From: JAKAXG01 sp035702985
GTDB lineage: Bacteria; Actinomycetota; Acidimicrobiia; Acidimicrobiales; Palsa-688
DNA: 50,746 nucleotides
Assembly (NCBI GenBank): GCA_035702985.1
Contig: DASSZD010000167.1
Coordinates: forward strand, 1 to 50,746
Direction: 5' to 3'
Shown here: in pieces, positions 46,717 through 50,746 of the stretch
How positions within the stretch are numbered: position 1 is the stretch's first letter
How the letters are laid out: the number at the start of each line of letters is the position of its first letter
Notes under the pieces: model-generated
Database searches by the model: none
Seen by the model: only the letters and a program-made list of their open reading frames with translations
What the model was told of the DNA's origin: nothing
Made by a program: the position numbers and the translations under genes

Positions 46717-47312
46717 TGGCCTACTGGCGAGTGGCCGGAAACGCCGGGGGACCGGATCCCGATCCCCCTGATCCCCTGCCGGGCCGTCTGTCAGCGGCCG
46801 AGCGGGCCCTGCTCGAGCGGCGCATGGTGCTGCTCACCGGCCCGGTCGACCACGCCCGGGCCGCCGCTGTCGCGGCCTCGCTGATGGCTCTCGAAGCACT
46901 GGGGGACGACCCGGTGGAGCTGCGGATGAGCGCCGGGTCGGACTCGCTGGACGTGGCCTTCGCCCTGATGGACACCATCGATTCGTTGGGAGTGGCCGTC
47001 AACGGGACCGTGGCCGGCACCGTCGGCGGGACCATGGTGGGCGTTCTGGCGGTGTGCCGGCACCGCCGCATCGGCGCCCTCGGCCACATCCACCTGCACG
47101 AGCCCCGGGCCGAGTTCACCGGGGTGGCCAGCGAGTTGCACCACCAGGCAACCGACATGCAGCAGCGGGTCGAGAGCTTCGTCCGCCGGCTCGCGGAGGT
47201 CACCGGCCGGCCCTTCGAGCACGTCGAGGCCGACCTGCGCTCCGGCCTCCATCTCGACGCGGCCGGGGCCGTGGCCTACGGGCTGGCCGACCAGATCGTC
47301 GGCCGGACCTAG
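46716..47312 (+). CDS. ClpP-like protein lacking the nucleophilic serine
   Basis: 198 aa from GTG 46716. The whole ClpP frame can be followed: ERRMVLLTGPVDHARAAAVA at the start, the handle helix region with ATDMQQRVESFVRRLAEVTG (ClpP: QATDIEI...HTG), and a typical end AVAYGLADQIV. The nucleophile box ASMGA reads GTMVG, so Thr or Gly (depending on alignment) replaces Ser98. The base His is kept (HLHEPR) and the Asp is kept (VEADL). The SPGG motif is also altered (SAGSD). It is therefore probably an inactive, ClpR-like subunit or scaffold, not a protease by itself. Confidence 0.82.
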   Translation: MAYWRVAGNAGGPDPDPPDPLPGRLSAAERALLERRMVLLTGPVDHARAAAVAASLMALEALGDDPVELRMSAGSDSLDVAFALMDTIDSLGVAVNGTVAGTVGGTMVGVLAVCRHRRIGALGHIHLHEPRAEFTGVASELHHQATDMQQRVESFVRRLAEVTGRPFEHVEADLRSGLHLDAAGAVAYGLADQIVGRT

Positions 47313-47328
47313 ACCTGTCGACCCCCCA

Positions 47329-47354
47329 CCGCCCCACGTAGCTGCACGGGGCGG
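47329..47354 (+). terminator. Hairpin after the ClpP-like gene
   Basis: CCGCCCC (47329-47335) pairs with GGGGCGG (47348-47354) around a 12-nt loop, 17 bp after the stop codon. No T-run. Confidence 0.4.
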
Positions 47355-47422
47355 GCCGATGACTTCGACGCCCGGGCGCCGTCCTACCGAGCGAGCGACC
47401 ACCCGAGCAAGGAGCGGACGAG

Positions 47423-48193
47423 ATGACCAACCGAGACTCGAGCCCGGCGGGAGCGCCGTGCTGGGCCGACCTGTGGACCACTGACGTCGAGGGCAGCCGG
47501 CGGTTCTACGGCCAGCTGTTCGGCTGGGAGGCGCTCGAGCCCTCCGCCGAGTTCGGCGGCTACTGGATGTTCAACCGTGGCGACTCGCCCACGGCCGGCG
47601 GCATGGGCTCGATGGGCGACCTGACCGCCGACAACACCTGGAAGCCGTACTTCTGCACCCGCGATATGGCCGTTTCTCTGGAAAAAGCCCGGGCCGGCGG
47701 CGCGACGATCCACTCCGGAGCCATGCCCGTGGCGGACCTGGGCGTGCAGGCGGTGCTAACCGACCCGTCAGGGGCGGTGTTCGGGCTGTGGCAGCCGGGC
47801 ACATTCGAGGGCTTCCGGGTGGTCGGCGAGAACGGCAGCCCCAGCTGGTTCGAGCTTCACACCAGGGAGCACGCGAAGGAGGTGGCCTTCTACCGCGATC
47901 TCTTCGACTACGACATGGAAGCGGCGGGCGACACCGACGACTTCCGCTACTACACCTTCCGCAGCCACGCCTCGGACGAGGACCTGGGTGGAATGATGGA
48001 CTCCAGCCGCTGGCTTCAGGCAGGCGGCGACCACTGGGACATCTACTGGCACGTGGATGACGCCACCGCCACCGCCCAGGCGGTGAAGGAGCTCGGGGGC
48101 TCGGTCCTGCAGGGGCCCGACCACACGCCCTACGGCGTGCTGGTGCTCTGCGCCGACCCGGCCGGGGCCCGGTTCAAGCTGCGGGCGAGCTGA
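47423..48193 (+). CDS. Tandem VOC (glyoxalase-fold) protein
   Basis: 256 aa from ATG 47423, with AAGGAG eight bases upstream. Two vicinal-oxygen-chelate domains: residues about 12-125 (CWADLWTTDVEGSRRFYGQLFGW ... DPSGAVFGLWQPG) and about 138-255 (SWFELHTREHAKEVAFYRDLFDY ... DPAGARFKLRAS). The arrangement matches the CFP30B-like group of actinobacterial proteins annotated as glyoxalases or hydroxylases, whose reaction is not defined. Metal ligands may be His and Glu in the second domain (FELHTREH). It is monocistronic and ends in a shared bidirectional hairpin. Confidence 0.88.
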   Translation: MTNRDSSPAGAPCWADLWTTDVEGSRRFYGQLFGWEALEPSAEFGGYWMFNRGDSPTAGGMGSMGDLTADNTWKPYFCTRDMAVSLEKARAGGATIHSGAMPVADLGVQAVLTDPSGAVFGLWQPGTFEGFRVVGENGSPSWFELHTREHAKEVAFYRDLFDYDMEAAGDTDDFRYYTFRSHASDEDLGGMMDSSRWLQAGGDHWDIYWHVDDATATAQAVKELGGSVLQGPDHTPYGVLVLCADPAGARFKLRAS

Positions 48194-48194
48194 C

Positions 48195-48219
48195 CTCCCG
48201 GCGGCCCGCGGGCCGGGAG
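48195..48219. terminator. Bidirectional hairpin between convergent genes
   Basis: CTCCCGGC (48195-48202) and GCCGGGAG (48212-48219) form a perfect 8-bp stem filling the 30-bp gap between the VOC gene and the DUF427 gene. Confidence 0.6.
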
Positions 48220-48223
48220 CCGC

Positions 48224-48526
48224 TCAGGGCCGGTCCGGGACGGCCTCGACGGTGACGCCGTTCCAGAAGGCGACGTGGTCGCGGATCTGGCTGGCCGCGG
48301 GCAGCGGCTCGGGGTAGTACCAGGCGGCCGCCCGGTTCACCTCTCCCCCGACCGTGACGTCGTAGTAGCTGGCGTCACCCTTCCAGGGGCAGTGGCTGTG
48401 GGCATCGCTGGGAGCGAGATGCTCCCAGCGGAGGGCGCCGGGGGGGAAGTAGTGGTTGCCCTCCACCACCTGAGTCTGGTCGCTCTCGGCCAGCACCTGA
48501 CCGTTCCAGGAAGCTCGGATCGTCAC
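48224..48526 (-). CDS. DUF427 domain protein
   Basis: 100 aa from GTG 48526; a longer frame to 48583 is possible but lacks family features. The complete DUF427 signature is visible: ASWNGQVLAESDQTQVVEGN, HYFPPGALRWEHL, HCPWKGDASYYDV and AAWYYPEPLPAA followed by DHVAFW. These are small cytosolic beta-rich proteins of unknown reaction; the conserved HCPWKG and YYP residues line a presumed active or binding pocket. Confidence 0.88.
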   Translation of the reverse strand: MTIRASWNGQVLAESDQTQVVEGNHYFPPGALRWEHLAPSDAHSHCPWKGDASYYDVTVGGEVNRAAAWYYPEPLPAASQIRDHVAFWNGVTVEAVPDRP

Positions 48527-48637
48527 GCCCTGGCCAACCCCAGGGTCACCCTCCGCTATTCCACGCCCAGGCCCCCACGCCACCCGCCCGTATGGGAGCG
48601 TCTTGCGCCGCCGGTCGGTCTGGCCGCGCTAGACATC

Positions 48638-49720
48638 GTGGCTGTGTGTGACGGACACAGCCACAGCGGTACGGACCACCCCGACCGTGACGAGGCCCGG
48701 GCGGCGCGGCCGAGAGAGATCCCCGGTGAGGCCGTTGATCCCATCGCCGTGGAACCGGTGGACGAGCTGGTGATCACCACGTTGGTGGACAACAGCTACG
48801 ACGGGTTGATGGCCGACATGGGCCCGGCCCGCCGGACCGCCATGAACCGCACCCCTTCCGTCCCGGCGCCCCAGTTCGAGCAGGGCCGGACGGTACCCGG
48901 CCTGACCGCCGAGCACGGCTTCGCCGCGCTGGTCACCACCCGGAGGGGGGACCGCCGCCACACCCTGCTCTTCGACACCGGCGTGTCGCCCCACGGCCTG
49001 GCGGACAACATGGAGCGCCTCGCCATCGCCACCGACGACATCGAAGCGGTGGTCCTCAGCCACGGCCACTTCGACCATGCCGGTGGCATCCCTGGTCTGG
49101 CCCGGCTGCGGGGCCGGACGGGGCTGCCCATGGTGCTGCATCCCCTGGTGTGGACCGCCCGCCGGATCTCGCTGCCCGGCAGGCCGGAGTGGGAGCTGCC
49201 GGTGCTGCGGCGCCGCTCCGTCGAGGACGAGGGGTTCGAGGTGATCGAGCGGCGTCAACCGTCCCTGCTGCTCGACGGTACCGTCCTGATCACCGGCGAG
49301 GTGGACCGCACGACGGACTTCGAGATCGGTATGCCGTTCCACGAGGCCAGGGCGGCGGGCGGCTGGGAGCCCGACCCCCTGATCCTCGACGACCAGGCGT
49401 TGGTCGTATCCGTGCGGGGCAGGGGGCTGGTGGTGCTGACCGGCTGCGGCCACGCCGGCGCCGTCAACATCTGCCGCTACGCCCTGCGCCTGACCGGGAG
49501 CTCCCGCCTGACCGGCCTGTTCGGCGGGTTCCACCTCACCGGGCCGGCCTTCGAGCCGATCATCGAGCCCACCGCAACCGCATTGACGGAGCTGAACCCC
49601 GAGGTGCTCGTGCCCGCTCACTGCACCGGCTGGAGGGCACAGCACCGCCTGGCCGCCGCCCTCCCCCACGCCTTTGTCCCCAACGCCGTCGGCACCACCT
49701 TCACGATCGCAGCCGCCTGA
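48638..49720 (+). CDS. MBL-fold metallohydrolase
   Basis: About 360 aa if read from GTG 48638; GTG 48644, nine bases after a TAGACA hexamer, is an alternative, and the family core only begins at DELVITTLVDNSYDGL (near residue 44), so the true start is uncertain. Metal motifs are intact: SHGHFDHAGG, TGCGHAGAVN, FGGFHL and PAHCTGW. This set matches the metallo-beta-lactamase subgroup that includes dihydropterin/ribofuranosylaminobenzene-phosphate-type proteins. The substrate is unknown. The N-terminal 40 residues are polar and unlike the family. Confidence 0.85.
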   Translation: MAVCDGHSHSGTDHPDRDEARAARPREIPGEAVDPIAVEPVDELVITTLVDNSYDGLMADMGPARRTAMNRTPSVPAPQFEQGRTVPGLTAEHGFAALVTTRRGDRRHTLLFDTGVSPHGLADNMERLAIATDDIEAVVLSHGHFDHAGGIPGLARLRGRTGLPMVLHPLVWTARRISLPGRPEWELPVLRRRSVEDEGFEVIERRQPSLLLDGTVLITGEVDRTTDFEIGMPFHEARAAGGWEPDPLILDDQALVVSVRGRGLVVLTGCGHAGAVNICRYALRLTGSSRLTGLFGGFHLTGPAFEPIIEPTATALTELNPEVLVPAHCTGWRAQHRLAAALPHAFVPNAVGTTFTIAAA

Positions 49721-49726
49721 GATCCC

Positions 49727-50338
49727 TCACGGAGTACGGACCACGTCGGCCAGCCAGGCCTCGGCCGCGGTCTGGCCGAGACCGGGGTTGATCTCGAAGC
49801 GGTCGGCGGTCAGGGAGTCGATCCGCCAGCCGGACCCGAAGGCCGCACGCAGTTCGTCTGCGGCGACGCGCCGGGGACCCCAGTCGCCCGCCTGGCGGTC
49901 GCTGAAGCACATGAGGTGAAGGTGGCCACCCGGCCGGAGGACGGCCCGCAGGCCGGTGACGTACCGGGCCCGGTCCTCGTCGTCGAACACATGGAACAGG
50001 CCGCTGTCGACGATCGTGTCGAACTCCGCTCCGAGCGTGGCGACGCGCAGGGCGTCGAGCACCTGGAAGCGGGCGTCAACGCCGCGCTCGGCGGCCTTCA
50101 GCCGCGCCGTCTCGACCGCCCGCCGCGACACGTCGATGCCGAGGGCGTCGGCGTGGTGGACGGCCGCCAGGATGGTGTGCTCGCCCGTGCCGCAACCGGC
50201 GTCGAGCACCGCCCCGGCCAGCGCCCCGGCATCGGCCAGACGGACGAGCGCGGCCTGCGGGCGTCCGATGTCCCACGGCGGGGGCGGTCCCCCGTAGGAG
50301 TCGTCCCAGTCGTGTGCGGTCTCATCACCAGCGGTCAT
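49727..50338 (-). CDS. Class I SAM-dependent methyltransferase
   Basis: 203 aa. ATG 50338 is preferred; a longer in-frame reading to 50629 adds about 97 residues of low-complexity sequence running into AT-richer DNA. Motif I VLDAGCGTGEH, motif II acidic residue (ALGIDVS), and VDSGLFHVFDDEDR with RPGGHLHLMCFSD define the fold. The opening WDDSYGGPPPPWDIGRPQAALVRL resembles the thiopurine-methyltransferase-like/UbiE-like group of small-molecule methyltransferases. The acceptor is unknown. It converges on the MBL gene with six bases between the stops. Confidence 0.88.
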   Translation of the reverse strand: MTAGDETAHDWDDSYGGPPPPWDIGRPQAALVRLADAGALAGAVLDAGCGTGEHTILAAVHHADALGIDVSRRAVETARLKAAERGVDARFQVLDALRVATLGAEFDTIVDSGLFHVFDDEDRARYVTGLRAVLRPGGHLHLMCFSDRQAGDWGPRRVAADELRAAFGSGWRIDSLTADRFEINPGLGQTAAEAWLADVVRTP

Positions 50339-50746
50339 GAGGTCGATTCTCTCGCCATCAGGGACGGCCCGTTGCCACCACCGCTCCGTGCGTTCCGAGA
50401 TCCCCTGGTCACCACCTGCCTTCGTAGTGGGCCGGGCCTCTCTCCCGCGCCGGCGGGACCGGGCCGATGGCTCCGTGGGGGCCGGTGAGGTAGGCTGTTC
50501 TGCGCTCAGGAGGGATGCGAGAGCGGCCGAATCGGACGGTCTCGAAACGCCCTGATCGCCTTTCGTCTGGTCTGCTGAACTACAAACGCGCAGGTCAGAG
50601 TGGGTGCAAATTCTGACTGGTTGGCTCAACTACCGTCTCGTGCGTCGTTTTTGTAGTCCAGAAACTAGACGCGACGTTTCGCTAGGCGAACTATCTGCCG
50701 GCAAATCGACCGAATCAATCCGTCTAGTATTCTAGATGTGTATCCA
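50339..50746. other. 408-bp right edge: no gene seen, GC drops to about 50%
   Basis: No coding sequence I can support. From about 50561 to the end, 92 of 186 bases are G or C, far below the rest of the window. This part holds a degenerate 16-bp direct repeat (CTGGTCTGCTGAACTA at 50567-50582, CTGGTTGGCTCAACTA at 50617-50632) and an 8-bp inverted repeat (ACTAGACG 50664-50671, CGTCTAGT 50721-50728). It may be the flank of an acquired element or the promoter of a gene to the right. Confidence 0.5.

Noticed and set aside
50339..50629. 97-residue N-terminal extension of the methyltransferase
   Set aside because: Low-complexity sequence reaching into the low-GC edge; the family core starts right after ATG 50338.
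1..50746. tRNA or rRNA genes
   Set aside because: No T-arm GGTTCGAATCC-like segments in tRNA context and no rRNA landmarks were found by eye. A covariance-model scan would be decisive.

Overview
The window is about 50.7 kb of GC-rich DNA with gene-dense, short-gap organisation, frequent GTG starts and ATGA/GTGA gene overlaps. This is typical of a high-GC actinobacterium. The secreted 'GYWLVAADGGVFSFGDA'-type repeats, the 56-aa Cys-rich 'CRAVNCRTCGKKTWAGCGQH' protein and the many apparently leaderless starts (TANNNT-like hexamer 6-7 nt before the start codon) fit Actinobacteria, perhaps Acidimicrobiia-like. That placement is inference; there is no rRNA or other marker in the window. I saw no tRNA, rRNA, CRISPR array or complete transposon.

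Layout, left half. A secreted alpha/beta hydrolase (85-1653) is followed by a DHA2 drug exporter and its TetR regulator, with a perfect 27-bp palindrome upstream. Facing them is an overlapping pair, a low-molecular-weight phosphatase and a fructosamine-kinase homologue (4026-5259), which together look like a protein-deglycation pair. A two-component system (5342-7550) meets the DUF1800/DUF1501 secreted-protein pair tail to tail (7466-10317). Next come a decayed alpha/beta-hydrolase pseudogene and a low-GC 82-bp nested inverted-repeat site that resembles two abutted IS ends (10363-10972). Then come phosphoenolpyruvate carboxylase, a 3Fe-4S ferredoxin with cytochrome P450, TadA, a ferritin-like PF10118 protein, an FmdB zinc ribbon, an orphan RsbW-like kinase and a CPA2 antiporter fused to UspA domains.

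Middle. A minus-strand block (20454-27482) encodes a PucR-type regulator, a 3-hydroxybutyrate-dehydrogenase-like SDR and a complete LivKHMGF ABC importer, closed by a 14-bp-stem hairpin. This suggests regulated uptake and oxidation of a small carboxylate or amino acid. It is followed by a TIG-domain membrane protein, a small unknown protein, a NatAB-like ABC exporter, and a 1268-residue PAS-GAF-kinase-receiver-PAS-PP2C-ATPase signalling protein.

Right half. A secreted penicillin-recognising-type serine hydrolase with tandem repeats precedes the most interesting locus (36893-40987): a P2-type ATPase with Na+,K+-ATPase-like membrane residues, translationally linked to two TrkA/RCK regulatory proteins and without a Trk channel. 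Then follow an MMPL exporter, two coupled unknown membrane proteins, the small CRAVNC-type protein, an NAD(P)HX dehydratase coupled to a histidine phosphatase, a ClpP-like protein lacking the nucleophilic serine, a double VOC protein, DUF427, an MBL-fold hydrolase and a methyltransferase. The last ~190 bp fall to about 50% GC and may mark the edge of acquired DNA.
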